Source: Latilactobacillus fragifolii (lineage in GTDB: Bacteria; Bacillota; Bacilli; Lactobacillales; Lactobacillaceae). From it: 64,000 bases of DNA. This document shows, piece after piece, positions 1 to 9,388 of the stretch (its first letter is position 1; every line of letters starts with the position of its first letter). Made by a program: the position numbers and the translations under genes. The notes under the pieces were generated by a model that saw nothing but the letters and a program-made list of their open reading frames with translations, was not told the DNA's origin and did not search any database. The stretch lies in NCBI RefSeq assembly GCF_905332535.1, contig NZ_CAJOCF010000001.1, positions 496,001-560,000 of the forward strand, given 5' to 3'.

Positions 1-1394
1 TTTTGGGCAGCCGCCTCGGCCGCTTCTTCAGCTTTTGAAGATGATACGTTTGTTTGTCTAGCCTTATTTTTGGCTTTTGCTTTTTTAAGCAATGCATCCT
101 TGCGCTTTTGATTCGCTTTTTGATTCTGCTTAATATTGACCGCCAATGCCGACTTATGCGTGTCTGGAGCCGGTTGGAAGGGGGCTTGAAATACGCCGAC
201 TAATCCAATTAAAAAGACAATTGCTAGTCCGCTCATTCGCGCGACTACTCGGTTCCAATGCGGATGTTGCGTAAATTGTTTCAACTGGTGCCATAGCTGG
301 TTGTAGTGATACTGTGCCAGCGGCTGTTCAATAAAGCGGTAAGATAACTCGGTTAATCCAAAGATAATCACCACTTCAATGACTGGATACAATACCGGAT
401 GATCCGCCACATTCTTGAAGAGTCCTTCAAAAAAAATCATAACTGGAAATTGGTATAAATAAATGCCATAACTCCGTTTACCTAACCAGTTAAAGACTGG
501 ATTGGTCAATAGTCGATTCCAATCAGCACCTGGATGGGCGACAACTGCGACTAAAACACAGACTAAGGCACTAAACAGAAAGAGGCCACCACGGTATACA
601 AGACCACTTTCGGCGTTCAATTTAACCATTAACCAAATTAAACTAAGTACGCTCACTAACCCCATCCCATCGAGGACGAGGCGCTGTTTAAGCACAATCT
701 TTTGCTTAAGCGCTGTTGATGGCCAGACAAACGCCATCGCTGCGCCTAGTAAAATTGAAAAGACTCGTGTATCAGTACCATAATACAAACGACTAGGATC
801 CGCATTGGGCTGATACAATATTGCCATCCAAATTGCTGAAATAATGCTGACTGCTAATAATATCTGGGCAATGCGATTTTTATTCTTAACACCAATAATC
901 AAGGCCACAACAATAAAGGGCCAAATTAGATAGAACTGACCTTCAATCGATAGCGTCCACAAATGGGTGAACGGTGATTCATTGTTGGCAAAACGGTCAA
1001 AATATGACTGTCCATGTCCAATTTGCCACCAGTTATAAACGTATAAAATGTTCGTGATGATGATCTGATTGAGTTGGTGCAACATTTCTCGCTGAAACAG
1101 CGTAATATACGCTCCCGTTGCAAACAGCATCGTTATCAGGCCTGGGTACAATCGTTTCACCCGACGTAAGTAGAAACTTTTTAAATTAATCCATTGATTT
1201 TGTTCCCACTCTTGAACCAATAAATCGGTGATCAGATATCCCGAAACCACCATGAAAATCGGCACTCCTAAATAACCACCAGTAAAAGTATATGGCATTA
1301 GATGGTATAAAATAACCCCGATTACGCCGATTGCGCGTAAACCATCAAAACCAGTGATGTATCGACTATTCTTTAAACGCTTCTTACCCGCCAT
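1..1394 (-). CDS. Acyltransferase 3 family membrane protein, OatA-like (3' end outside window)
   Basis: Integral membrane O-acyltransferase of the type that acetylates peptidoglycan or surface polysaccharide (family knowledge). The reading frame starts at the ATG at 1394 and stays open to the left edge, about 464 residues. It begins with a YITGFDGLRAIGVIGVILYHL-like segment carrying the conserved His of the acyl_transf_3 domain, followed by FYLRRVKRLYP and SIEGQFYL, both typical of the family, and about ten hydrophobic segments up to roughly residue 390. After that the chain becomes Lys/Ala rich, as in the linker to the extracellular SGNH domain of OatA proteins; that domain would lie beyond the window. 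I infer OatA-like from this architecture. Substrate and exact identity cannot be fixed without the missing C-terminus. Confidence 0.8.
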   Translation of the reverse strand, partial: MAGKKRLKNSRYITGFDGLRAIGVIGVILYHLMPYTFTGGYLGVPIFMVVSGYLITDLLVQEWEQNQWINLKSFYLRRVKRLYPGLITMLFATGAYITLFQREMLHQLNQIIITNILYVYNWWQIGHGQSYFDRFANNESPFTHLWTLSIEGQFYLIWPFIVVALIIGVKNKNRIAQILLAVSIISAIWMAILYQPNADPSRLYYGTDTRVFSILLGAAMAFVWPSTALKQKIVLKQRLVLDGMGLVSVLSLIWLMVKLNAESGLVYRGGLFLFSALVCVLVAVVAHPGADWNRLLTNPVFNWLGKRSYGIYLYQFPVMIFFEGLFKNVADHPVLYPVIEVVIIFGLTELSYRFIEQPLAQYHYNQLWHQLKQFTQHPHWNRVVARMSGLAIVFLIGLVGVFQAPFQPAPDTHKSALAVNIKQNQKANQKRKDALLKKAKAKNKARQTNVSSSKAEEAAEAAAQ

Positions 1395-1488
1395 TTTTTC
1401 AACCTACTCTACATTCTAATAATTGCTATTATAACAATATTTTAGTGATGTGCCTACATTAAGCCCCGTTATTTTATGCATTCCATAG

Positions 1489-1523
1489 AAAAAGGAAGCA
1501 TCCAAAAATGAATGTCTTCCTTT
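1489..1523 (-). terminator. Rho-independent terminator of obg
   Basis: Hairpin with AAAGGAAG/CTTCCTTT arms followed on the minus strand by T residues, just after the obg stop codon. Confidence 0.7.
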
Positions 1524-1536
1524 CTTGACGTGCTTA

Positions 1537-2829
1537 TTATTCAACAAATTCAAACGTAAAGTTATCAATTGCCACTAAATCGCCATCATGGGCGCCACTT
1601 TCACGTAGGGCGTCGTCAATCCCCATTGAACGTAATTGCCGCGCAAAACGCATAACACCATCTTGATGATCCAAATTACTCATCTTGAAGAGTTTTTCAA
1701 CCTTGTCACCAGACACAATAAACGTGCCGTATTCATCTTGTTCAATATTGAAAGCAGGTGCTTCTGGTTGATATTGATAAAGTTTTTGTGTTTGAACTTC
1801 TTCGACGTCGCCCATTGGGAATTCGGTCGTTTCAGCTAATAAGTCAGCTGTCTTATTCATCAATGGTTGAACCCCTTGATGCGTAATACTTGAAATTTCG
1901 AAAATCTCATGTGAATCGCCGGCAGCTGCTAATTTTTGTTTAAACTCGGCTAATAATTCAGCAGAACCCGGTAAATCCATCTTAGTTGCCACGATGACTT
2001 GTGGCCGTTCTAAGATTTTGGGATCGTAGGTTTCTAATTCATGATTAATTTGTTGATAATCTTCAAATGGGTCACGACCGGTTTGATTATCCATTTCGAC
2101 TAAATGCAAGACAACCCGCGTTCGTTCAACGTGCCGCAAGAATTGAATCCCTAACCCAACACCATCTGAAGCCCCCTCGATTAACCCAGGTAAATCGGCT
2201 AAGACAAAGTCGCGCCCATCATCGAGTTGAACCATCCCAAGATTAGGCACCAACGTTGTAAATTGGTAACTAGCAATCTTGGGTTTAGCACTTGTGACCA
2301 CAGACAATAATGTCGATTTTCCAACAGATGGGAAACCAACTAATCCAACATCAGCAAGCACTTTTAATTCAAGTTGAATACTGCGTTCTTCACCAGGTTC
2401 ACCGTTTTCGGCGACTTCTGGGGCACTATTGCGGGCGTTAGCGAAATGCATGTTGCCACGGCCACCGCGCCCGCCCTTAGCGACTACTAATTGTTGGCCA
2501 TCTTTAGTTAAATCACCGAGTAATTCATTGGTTTGGGCATCGCGGACCGTTGTGCCAGGAGGGACTTGGACAAATGTATCTTCGGCACCACGGCCGTACA
2601 TTTGCTTATTCTGACCATTTCCACCGCTGTTGGCTTTAAAGTGGTGACGGTAACGGAAGTCCATCAATGTTCGTAAACCTTCGTCTACAACCAAAATGAC
2701 ACTTCCGCCCCGACCACCATCGCCACCGGCTGGTCCGCCAAGTGGCACAAACTTTTCACGCCGAAATGCAACTGCACCATCGCCGCCTTTACCAGCTTTC
2801 ACATCAATTTTGACTTGATCTACAAACAT
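1537..2829 (-). CDS. obg: GTPase Obg (CgtA)
   Basis: Essential Obg-family GTPase involved in 50S ribosome assembly and stress signalling (family knowledge). The 430-residue protein has the glycine-rich Obg fold at the N-terminus ([22 protein letters not shown]), a G domain with P-loop GFPSVGKST near residue 165, DLPGLIEGA (G3) and ATKMDL (G4), and a C-terminal OCT domain. I chose the ATG at 2829 because an AAGGAG box lies about 8 bases upstream; an in-frame start 18 bases earlier would overlap that box. It is transcribed alone, with its own promoter and terminator. Confidence 0.96.
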   Translation of the reverse strand: MFVDQVKIDVKAGKGGDGAVAFRREKFVPLGGPAGGDGGRGGSVILVVDEGLRTLMDFRYRHHFKANSGGNGQNKQMYGRGAEDTFVQVPPGTTVRDAQTNELLGDLTKDGQQLVVAKGGRGGRGNMHFANARNSAPEVAENGEPGEERSIQLELKVLADVGLVGFPSVGKSTLLSVVTSAKPKIASYQFTTLVPNLGMVQLDDGRDFVLADLPGLIEGASDGVGLGIQFLRHVERTRVVLHLVEMDNQTGRDPFEDYQQINHELETYDPKILERPQVIVATKMDLPGSAELLAEFKQKLAAAGDSHEIFEISSITHQGVQPLMNKTADLLAETTEFPMGDVEEVQTQKLYQYQPEAPAFNIEQDEYGTFIVSGDKVEKLFKMSNLDHQDGVMRFARQLRSMGIDDALRESGAHDGDLVAIDNFTFEFVE

Positions 2830-2865
2830 ATTTTGACTCCTTCTCATCGTTAAACAGTACCTTAT

Positions 2866-2894
2866 ATACTACCGAAAAAAAGACTAAAAGTAAA
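2866..2894 (-). promoter_or_regulatory. Promoter of obg
   Basis: Read on the minus strand: TTTACT, 17-bp spacer, TAGTAT, located 37-65 bases upstream of the obg start. Confidence 0.6.
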
Positions 2895-2935
2895 CAGATA
2901 ACTGGCTAAACACCGAATTGGCTTTGCTGTACGTC

Positions 2936-2977
2936 AAAAAGCGTACGCATCAAGTAAACCTGAGCAGTACGCTTTTT
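2936..2977 (-). terminator. Terminator of the DUF871/MupG gene
   Basis: Perfect 11-bp stem (AAAAAGCGTAC / GTACGCTTTTT) around a 20-base loop, directly after the stop codon. Confidence 0.85.
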
Positions 2978-2983
2978 CATTTA

Positions 2984-4078
2984 TTAATGGCTGACGGGCA
3001 CCAATTTGAATTGGCTCCATGGTTTCAAGTAATCTAATAAGCATAATTCAGTTGGTGCGATATGCCCGACAACGTTGACCCGACCGTCATTGGGCATCGC
3101 TTGGAGCGCAATTTGCGTTTCCCCTTTATATTGACCGTAACCCACATTATCAATTAGGATATCACCACGTTTGATAGCAACTGAGTTGTGCGCTGGAAAC
3201 GGGAGCTCTTTGTAGATAACACGCGTCATTGTGGACCGTAAAAGATATTCGGAGCGATCACCACGATAACTGTGCAAACTTTCAAAAAGTACTTTGCGTT
3301 CGTCAGGCGTAATATCATCAACGACTTCAATCGCTACTTCTGGGAATTCGGCATTAAAGACGTGCTGCATCGTCTTTAATTCTGCTTCAGAAGCATAAGC
3401 ATTACCAACAATAAGGTCATCAACATTATCCATTAAGACGTAATGTTTCATCTGGGTCGCTATTGGCAAATCACGATCAACTTCCAACGTTGGTAGCCCG
3501 TCTTGAGTTGGCCATGGTCCAAAAGTCGCTTCATGTGAGTTGACAAACGCTGCTGTATTAAGATGGTACTGCGCAAACTGGGCCGTACATTGCTTGAAGA
3601 AGCCCTCACCTAAACCTGAATAGCGATGTGGGTAGAAGTTATGACAGCCGAATAAATTTTCTCGTTTTGGTGAGTAACTCATAATATTATCGACGTAACT
3701 GGTCCCTTGACTCATATTAATTTCAATTTTTAAATCATATGGATTACGTGTCATTTGCGCTTCTTCTTGACCGGTAAAACCATTATCGAGTCGAATGCCC
3801 CAAGCACCGAGTTCATGGAAGAAACTTAAATTATCATATGAGATGCCAAGTTGCTGGAACAACCCCGGGTTAATGTCAATCATCACTTGCATTCCTAATT
3901 GGTTGGCATGGGCCACGACGCGCTTAAAATTACCGAACACTGCTTCTTGATCGCCAGAAACTTCCAATAAAGAAGTAAAAACTCGCTGAAAGCCATATTG
4001 ATGTGCCAAATCTAAATATGCCGCATCCTTTTCAAAAGTTGATCGCTCTGGATAAATTGAAACGCCTAATTTCCCCAT
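2984..4078 (-). CDS. mupG: DUF871 family protein, MupG-like 6-phospho-N-acetylmuramidase
   Basis: A 364-residue protein that I recognise as DUF871. It starts MGKLGVSIYPERS and contains the barrel segments MIDINPGLFQQLG, WGIRLDNGF and FYPHRYSGL, with a small C-terminal domain. The characterised member, MupG of Staphylococcus aureus, cleaves MurNAc-6-phosphate-GlcNAc after PTS uptake during cell-wall recycling (family knowledge). A GGAGG box 8 bases before the ATG supports the start. The gene stands alone, divergent from fruR, with a cre-like site near its promoter, which suggests catabolite control. No muropeptide PTS or murQ is visible beside it, so substrate assignment is by family only. Confidence 0.8.
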   Translation of the reverse strand: MGKLGVSIYPERSTFEKDAAYLDLAHQYGFQRVFTSLLEVSGDQEAVFGNFKRVVAHANQLGMQVMIDINPGLFQQLGISYDNLSFFHELGAWGIRLDNGFTGQEEAQMTRNPYDLKIEINMSQGTSYVDNIMSYSPKRENLFGCHNFYPHRYSGLGEGFFKQCTAQFAQYHLNTAAFVNSHEATFGPWPTQDGLPTLEVDRDLPIATQMKHYVLMDNVDDLIVGNAYASEAELKTMQHVFNAEFPEVAIEVVDDITPDERKVLFESLHSYRGDRSEYLLRSTMTRVIYKELPFPAHNSVAIKRGDILIDNVGYGQYKGETQIALQAMPNDGRVNVVGHIAPTELCLLDYLKPWSQFKLVPVSH

Positions 4079-4147
4079 GAATAGTACCTCCTAGTCAGTG
4101 GCTATACCGCCCTGTCATCTATTAGTCTAGCATACCTTAATTAATTT

Positions 4148-4161
4148 TGAAAACACTTACA
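4148..4161 (-). promoter_or_regulatory. cre-like site near the mupG promoter
   Basis: TGTAAGTGTTTTCA on the minus strand matches the CcpA consensus TGWAANCGNTNWCA at 13 of 14 positions. It lies about 70 bases upstream of the MupG-like start. Confidence 0.5.
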
Positions 4162-4210
4162 CTAGTTTTGAACTGGTCTATTTCTAGCATGATTTGTAAT
4201 TTACTTGCTA

Positions 4211-4236
4211 ATGGACCAATCTTTTTTTCGGTCTAT
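4211..4236. promoter_or_regulatory. Inverted repeat upstream of fruR, candidate operator
   Basis: ATGGACC (4211-4217) and GGTCTAT (4230-4236) form an imperfect inverted repeat. A further GGTCTAT copy lies at 4175-4181. Placement in the fruR-mupG divergent region makes this a candidate FruR operator; this is inference only. Confidence 0.35.
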
Positions 4237-4279
4237 CCCAACGTTTTGGTGGTTTTTGAACGTTTTTGCAATATTTTGA

Positions 4280-4308
4280 TTGCTTTCGTATGGAAACGAT
4301 GTCATAAT
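4280..4308 (+). promoter_or_regulatory. Candidate fruRKA promoter with embedded cre-like site
   Basis: TTGCTT, 17-bp spacer, CATAAT. TGGAAACGATGTCA at 4291-4304 overlaps the spacer and -10 and matches the cre consensus at 13 of 14 positions, fitting CcpA repression. The implied leader before the ribosome site is very short, so another start point is possible. Confidence 0.5.
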
Positions 4309-4328
4309 GATGCTACGGAGGTTTTGTC

Positions 4329-5084
4329 ATGTTAACAGAGGAACGTCACCAAGCCATATTAAAACTTTTAAAACAGCAAGACGTCGTTAAAATGCAAACT
4401 TTGTGCCAGTTACTAAACGCTTCTGAATCAACTGTCCGTCGTGACTTACAATTGCTCGAAGAACAAGGACTTGCCACTCGGATTCACGGTGGTGCTAAGC
4501 GCATCAATACGTTACAAGAAGAACTTGGCCAGATTGAAAAAAATAGCAAGAACGTTCACGAAAAAAACGCGATTGCCAAATTTACCGCAGCCCACATTCA
4601 ACAAGGTTGCGTTATTTACTTAGATGCTGGCACAACAACGCAAGCCATTATCCCCTACTTGAAACCCGAAATGAATTTGACGGTTGTCACCAACGGGGTT
4701 GACACAGCCTCGCTTTTAGCAGACCACCAGATACAAACTTTCCTACTCGGTGGCCGGGTTAAGAGTAAAACCAAGGCAATGATTGGCGCTGCTGCTTTAG
4801 AAACACTTTTGCAATTCCAATTCAACCAAGCAATCCTTGGTACAAATGGTATTGATGTTGAAGCTGGGCTAACAACCCCTGATCCAGAAGAAGCCACCCT
4901 AAAGCGATTTGCGATTCAACAAGCGAGCCAAACAATGGTTTTGGCGGACCATACAAAGTTCGACGCTGTTTCATTCAGTAAGTTTGCGCCATTGGGACAA
5001 GTGCAATTGATTACTGATCAATTACCGCCATCTGTTTACAAACATTATCATTCACACACAGAAATCCAGGAGGTTTTATCTTGA
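4329..5084 (+). CDS. fruR: DeoR-family transcriptional regulator of the fructose operon, FruR
   Basis: DNA-binding repressor of 251 residues. The N-terminus MLTEERHQAILKLLKQQD with NASESTVRRDLQLLEEQGL forms the DeoR winged helix; the rest is the sugar-phosphate sensor domain, with the typical LDAGTTTQAI and VTNGVD segments. Family members of this type respond to fructose-1-phosphate. GGAGG lies 7 bases before the ATG. It is the first gene of fruR-fruK-fruA, and its stop overlaps the TTG start of fruK by four bases, so the regulator is co-transcribed with its targets and probably autoregulated. Confidence 0.92.
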   Translation: MLTEERHQAILKLLKQQDVVKMQTLCQLLNASESTVRRDLQLLEEQGLATRIHGGAKRINTLQEELGQIEKNSKNVHEKNAIAKFTAAHIQQGCVIYLDAGTTTQAIIPYLKPEMNLTVVTNGVDTASLLADHQIQTFLLGGRVKSKTKAMIGAAALETLLQFQFNQAILGTNGIDVEAGLTTPDPEEATLKRFAIQQASQTMVLADHTKFDAVSFSKFAPLGQVQLITDQLPPSVYKHYHSHTEIQEVLS

Positions 5085-5998
5085 TTTATACGATTACGGC
5101 GAATCCATCAATCGATTACGTCATTCAACTTGAAAAATTAAATACCGGCAACGTTAACCGCGTTCAATCTGACGTTAAACTGCCAGGTGGCAAAGGAATC
5201 AACGTTTCACGCATCCTTGCTGAATTAGCGTTACCAAGTGTTGCATTGGGCTTTGTCGGTGGCTTTACTGGTCAATTCATTCAAAGCAAACTCAATAATG
5301 CTGCCATCGATTGTCGCTTTACCGAAGTCGAAGAAGACACTCGGATTAACGTTAAATTAAAAGACAATACTGAAGAAACTGAAATTAACGGCCAAGGCCC
5401 ACACATTTCAGCTGCTGCCGTTGACCACTTGAAACAACAGCTATCTAAGCTAGAAGCCGGCGACATTGTCTTTATGTCAGGGAGCTTGCCACCTAATTTA
5501 CCTGCTAGTTTCTATAAAGATTTAATTCCATTGATTCAAGCCCACAACGCTGAATTTGTCATTGATACGACTGGTCAAGCTTTATTAGACACATTGGCTG
5601 AAAAACCGCTAGTCATCAAACCAAACCATCACGAATTAGCAGAACTATTCGACACACATTTTGCCAATCAAAGTGAAATCATTACCGCTGGTCGCAAATT
5701 ACTAGACCAAGGCGCCCAACACGTTTTGGTCTCAATGGCCGGTGATGGTGCTCTCTTAATCACCCAAGATCATGCTTACCTCGGTGGTACCCCAAAAGGC
5801 ACAGTCATTAATTCCGTTGGCTCTGGCGATTCAATGATTGCCGGCTTTGTCGGAACATTCGCGCAACATCACGATGCACTAGCGGCCTTCAAAACAAGTC
5901 TTGCTTGTGGCAGTGCGACGGCCTTTTCAGAAGATTTAGCCACTAGCGCTAAGATTAACGAACTCTTACCCCAAATTGAAATCACACAAGTTGATTAA
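5081..5998 (+). CDS. fruK: 1-phosphofructokinase
   Basis: Phosphorylates fructose-1-phosphate to fructose-1,6-bisphosphate in the cytoplasm, the step after PTS uptake. The 305-residue PfkB-family protein carries PGGKGINVSR near residue 38 and the C-terminal GSGDSM motif holding the catalytic Asp. The start is TTG, supported by a GGAGG box 7 bases upstream and the usual MIYTITANPSIDY N-terminus. Translationally coupled to fruR by a 4-base overlap; fruA follows after 24 bases. Confidence 0.95.
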   Translation: MIYTITANPSIDYVIQLEKLNTGNVNRVQSDVKLPGGKGINVSRILAELALPSVALGFVGGFTGQFIQSKLNNAAIDCRFTEVEEDTRINVKLKDNTEETEINGQGPHISAAAVDHLKQQLSKLEAGDIVFMSGSLPPNLPASFYKDLIPLIQAHNAEFVIDTTGQALLDTLAEKPLVIKPNHHELAELFDTHFANQSEIITAGRKLLDQGAQHVLVSMAGDGALLITQDHAYLGGTPKGTVINSVGSGDSMIAGFVGTFAQHHDALAAFKTSLACGSATAFSEDLATSAKINELLPQIEITQVD

Positions 5999-6022
5999 TT
6001 TTAAATACAAAGGAGATTTATT

Positions 6023-7957
6023 ATGAACATCCAAGATTTACTCTTAAAAGATGCGATGATCATGGATTTACAAGCAACGACTAAAGAAGCTGCTGTTGAT
6101 GAAATGGTTGCACGTTATAAAGACATCGGCGTTGTCACAGATGATGCCCTCTATCGTAAAGATATTTTGGCCCGAGAAGCACAATCTTCAACTGGGATCG
6201 GTGAAGGGATTGCGATGCCCCATGCAAAAGACAGTGCTGTCCAACGCGCAACTGTTCTATTCGCTAAGAGCCAAAACGGTGTTGAATACGACGCCTTAGA
6301 TGGCCAACCCGTTTACTTGTTCTTCATGATTGCTGCGCCAGAAGGGGCCAATGATACCCATTTACAAGCCTTAGCGGGACTTTCATCCCTTTTAATCAAT
6401 CCACAGTTAGTCGCTGATTTGAAACAAGCCCAAACACCTGAAGACGTGCAAACTCTTTTTGCTAATGCACAAGCGGCTAAAGATGCCGAAGATGCTAAGG
6501 AAGAAGCTCAAGAAGCCGCTAAAACCAATGCTGCAACACCCACACCTACTGACGAACAAAAACCATTCATCGTTGCTGTCACAGCTTGTCCAACAGGGAT
6601 TGCTCACACTTATATGGCTGAAGCTGCTTTGAAAGAAACAGCCGCTAAAATGGGCATCGACATCAAAGTTGAAACAAACGGTTCTGAAGGGGTTAAACAT
6701 CAATTGACTGCCGATGATATTAAGCGTGCAACGGGGGTCATTATCGCTGCCGACAAGAAAGTCGATATGCCTCGTTTTGACGGTAAACATCTCTTGAACC
6801 GCCCCGTTATCGACGGTATCAAGAAACCAGCTGAACTCATCCAAAAAACATTGGCCGAAGAAGGGGCAATTTATCACGCAACTGAAAGCCAATCGAGTGA
6901 AGAAGCCTCAGCGGATAAGAAAACCCTTTGGAGTCGGATCTACCAAGATTTAATGAATGGTGTTTCAAACATGTTACCATTCGTTGTTGGTGGTGGGATT
7001 TTAATGGCCATCTCATTCCTTTTGGAACAAACCGTTGGCGCACATTCCACAACTTTCATTTTCTTGAACTCATTAGGGAATAATGCCTTTAACTTCTTAA
7101 TTCCAGTGCTTGCTGCGTATATTGCAATTTCAATCGGTGATCGACCGGCTTTAATGCCCGGATTTGTCGGAGGCTATATGGCTAGTCAAGCAACAGCAAG
7201 TGTCCTAGCTTCAAAGAGTCCAGCCGGATTCCTTGGTGGTTTAGCCGCTGGGTTTATTGCTGGTTGGGTCATCGTTGGTTTGAAAAAAGTTTTCAAGAAC
7301 TTACCACAAACCCTTGATGGTTTAAAACCTATCTTAATTTTCCCTGTCCTAGGGCTATTGATTGTCGGTTTTATTATGTACTTCATGATTAACCCCGTCT
7401 TTGCTCAAATTAACCTCTGGTTGAGTACTTTCCTCACCCACTTAGGTGCCGGTAACGCCTTATTACTTGGTGCCATTTTAGGAGGAATGATGTCCGTTGA
7501 TATGGGTGGTCCTTTCAACAAAGCGGCTTATACCTTCGCAATCGGCGTCTTCACAACGACTAAAGATGGTTCACTGATGGCTGCTGTAATGGCTGGTGGG
7601 ATGGTTCCACCATTGGCAATCGCAGTTGCTGCTACTATTTTCAAAAATAAATTTACCGGTAGTGAACGGAAACAAGCCTTTGCAAACTATGTATTAGGTA
7701 TTTCATTCATTACTGAAGGGGCTATTCCATTTGCTGCCGCAGATCCATTACACGTGATTGTTTCAAGTGTGATCGGTTCAGCAATCGGTGGTGGTTTAAC
7801 ACAATTATGGCAAATCACTGTTCCTGCCCCCCATGGTGGCATTTTCGTGGCCCCACTTGCCAACCATGGTTTACTCTTCATCCTTGCCGTTTTGATTGGG
7901 ACATTTGTCAGTGCCTTCATTTTAGGTCTCTGGCGTCCCGCTGCTAAAGAAGCCTAA
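6023..7957 (+). CDS. fruA: PTS fructose-specific transporter, EIIABC
   Basis: Takes up fructose and phosphorylates it to fructose-1-phosphate. In one 644-residue chain the order is IIA, with the phosphorylated His in GEGIAMPHAKD (about residue 67), an acidic Ala/Glu linker (about 150-178), IIB, with the phosphorylated Cys in VTACPTGIAHTYMAEA (about residue 189), and a IIC membrane domain from about residue 310 with many hydrophobic segments. GGAG lies 8 bases before the ATG. It feeds fruK just upstream. A strong terminator closes the operon. Confidence 0.96.
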   Translation: MNIQDLLLKDAMIMDLQATTKEAAVDEMVARYKDIGVVTDDALYRKDILAREAQSSTGIGEGIAMPHAKDSAVQRATVLFAKSQNGVEYDALDGQPVYLFFMIAAPEGANDTHLQALAGLSSLLINPQLVADLKQAQTPEDVQTLFANAQAAKDAEDAKEEAQEAAKTNAATPTPTDEQKPFIVAVTACPTGIAHTYMAEAALKETAAKMGIDIKVETNGSEGVKHQLTADDIKRATGVIIAADKKVDMPRFDGKHLLNRPVIDGIKKPAELIQKTLAEEGAIYHATESQSSEEASADKKTLWSRIYQDLMNGVSNMLPFVVGGGILMAISFLLEQTVGAHSTTFIFLNSLGNNAFNFLIPVLAAYIAISIGDRPALMPGFVGGYMASQATASVLASKSPAGFLGGLAAGFIAGWVIVGLKKVFKNLPQTLDGLKPILIFPVLGLLIVGFIMYFMINPVFAQINLWLSTFLTHLGAGNALLLGAILGGMMSVDMGGPFNKAAYTFAIGVFTTTKDGSLMAAVMAGGMVPPLAIAVAATIFKNKFTGSERKQAFANYVLGISFITEGAIPFAAADPLHVIVSSVIGSAIGGGLTQLWQITVPAPHGGIFVAPLANHGLLFILAVLIGTFVSAFILGLWRPAAKEA

Positions 7958-7960
7958 TAA

Positions 7961-7993
7961 AAAATCCCAAGTCCAATGGACTTGGGATTTTTT
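7961..7993 (+). terminator. Terminator of the fru operon
   Basis: AAAATCCCAAGTCC / GGACTTGGGATTTT stem with a 3-base loop followed by T residues, immediately after the fruA stop. Confidence 0.93.
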
Positions 7994-8043
7994 TATGGCC
8001 GAATTAAGCTAACCCCCTTCAGTCTAACTCCCACTAGCAGTTT

Positions 8044-9384
8044 TTAGTCAGCTTTGAAACTGGTATTATGGTGTTGCTTCCATTCGTTGATATAATTCAA
8101 GCGTTGTTTCATACGGGACTCATTGCCTTGCTCCGTTGGCCGGTAATAGATATGTTCGGCAATGCTTTCAGGTCGCGTTGGCATCGTTGTCAACTTATCA
8201 TCATAAAAATGTGCGAGTTGATAGCCTTTACCGTAGCCAACTTCCTTCATCAATTTAGTAGCTGCATTGCGCAAGTGTAAAGGTACTGGTTCATCAATGG
8301 TCTTTTTGATATCTTTTTGAACGGCGGTCCGCGCTTTATAAGTTGCATTTGATTTAGGCGCCAGCGCTAGATAAATCACGCATTGCGTCAAATGAACGTC
8401 GCATTCCGGTAAGCCAATAGCCTGACAAGCTTGAAAGACATTCATTGCCAAATTCAATGCATTGTTATCCGCTAAACCAATATCCTCACTTGCAAAACGG
8501 ACAAGCCGCCGAGCGATATAAATCGGATCTTCACCACCGTCAATCATCCGCCCCAACCAATAAATTGCTGAGTCGACGTCACTATTGCGCATCGACTTAT
8601 GCAATGCCGAAATAATATTATAGTGTTCCTCACCGTCTTTATCATAATAAGCGGTTTTCTTATTCAGTAGTTCCCCTAGTAGGTCGCTGTTAACGGTCAC
8701 TTGATGGTCTTGCACATCACTATTAATGACTAACATTTCTAAAATATTCAATGCCGTCCGCGCATCACCATTCGAAAAAACCGCAACTTGTTTCAACAGC
8801 GCATCACTGATATGAACGGTTAAATCCGGAAAGGCTTGTGGTACCTTCAAGACACGTTGCAGTAATTCAATAATATCGGCTTCCGTCAATTGCTTTAACA
8901 CAAAGACCCGCGAGCGTGATAGCAACGCTGAATTGATTTCAAACGACGGATTTTCGGTTGTTGCGCCAATTAAGATAATGCTGCCTTTTTCAACATACGG
9001 CAAAAAAGCATCCTGCTGTGCCTTATTAAATCGATGAATTTCATCAATAAAGACAATTGTCCGCGCACCGAGTTGCCGATTTTCTTCAGCCTCATTCATA
9101 ATCTTGCGAATCTCTTTAATTCCGTTCATTGCGGCACTAAAGGTAATAAATTTCGAGGCCGTTTTACGCGCGATAATCTCCGCTAAGGTCGTCTTACCAA
9201 CGCCGGGTGGCCCCCAGAAAATCATTGAGGTCACTTGATCTTTATCAATCATTTCCCTTAAAAACTTACCGGGCCCGACTAAATGCTTTTGACCCACAAA
9301 ACTGTCTAAATCAGTCGGTCGAACACGGTTAGCAAGCGGCGCATTCATCGCCATTTCTTGGTCAAATAAAGAGGTTTGTCCCAT
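8044..9384 (-). CDS. rarA: Replication-associated recombination protein A (RarA/MgsA), AAA+ ATPase
   Basis: AAA+ ATPase acting at stalled replication forks and gaps (family knowledge). The 446-residue protein has Walker A GPPGVGKTTL near residue 60, Walker B VFIDEIHRFNKAQQDAFL, sensor 1 GATTENPSFEIN, and the C-terminal helical and tetramerisation region (YIARRLVRFASEDIGLAD, YGKGYQLAHFYDD). It begins 4 bases after the stop of the uvrA-like gene, so it is probably the last gene of a marR-uvrA-rarA operon, an uncommon grouping that ties it to a stress-inducible transcript. Confidence 0.93.
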   Translation of the reverse strand: MGQTSLFDQEMAMNAPLANRVRPTDLDSFVGQKHLVGPGKFLREMIDKDQVTSMIFWGPPGVGKTTLAEIIARKTASKFITFSAAMNGIKEIRKIMNEAEENRQLGARTIVFIDEIHRFNKAQQDAFLPYVEKGSIILIGATTENPSFEINSALLSRSRVFVLKQLTEADIIELLQRVLKVPQAFPDLTVHISDALLKQVAVFSNGDARTALNILEMLVINSDVQDHQVTVNSDLLGELLNKKTAYYDKDGEEHYNIISALHKSMRNSDVDSAIYWLGRMIDGGEDPIYIARRLVRFASEDIGLADNNALNLAMNVFQACQAIGLPECDVHLTQCVIYLALAPKSNATYKARTAVQKDIKKTIDEPVPLHLRNAATKLMKEVGYGKGYQLAHFYDDKLTTMPTRPESIAEHIYYRPTEQGNESRMKQRLNYINEWKQHHNTSFKAD

Positions 9385-9388
9385 TTTC

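Noticed and set aside
502-1123. Short open frames on both strands within the acyltransferase region (502-783 plus, 926-1123 minus)
   Set aside because: They lie inside a continuous minus-strand membrane acyltransferase frame that runs from 1394 to the window edge; composition and lack of ribosome sites mark them as shadows.
6407-6892. 161-residue frame on the minus strand inside fruA
   Set aside because: Cys/Phe-rich antisense of the EIIA-EIIB region; the plus frame has intact catalytic motifs.
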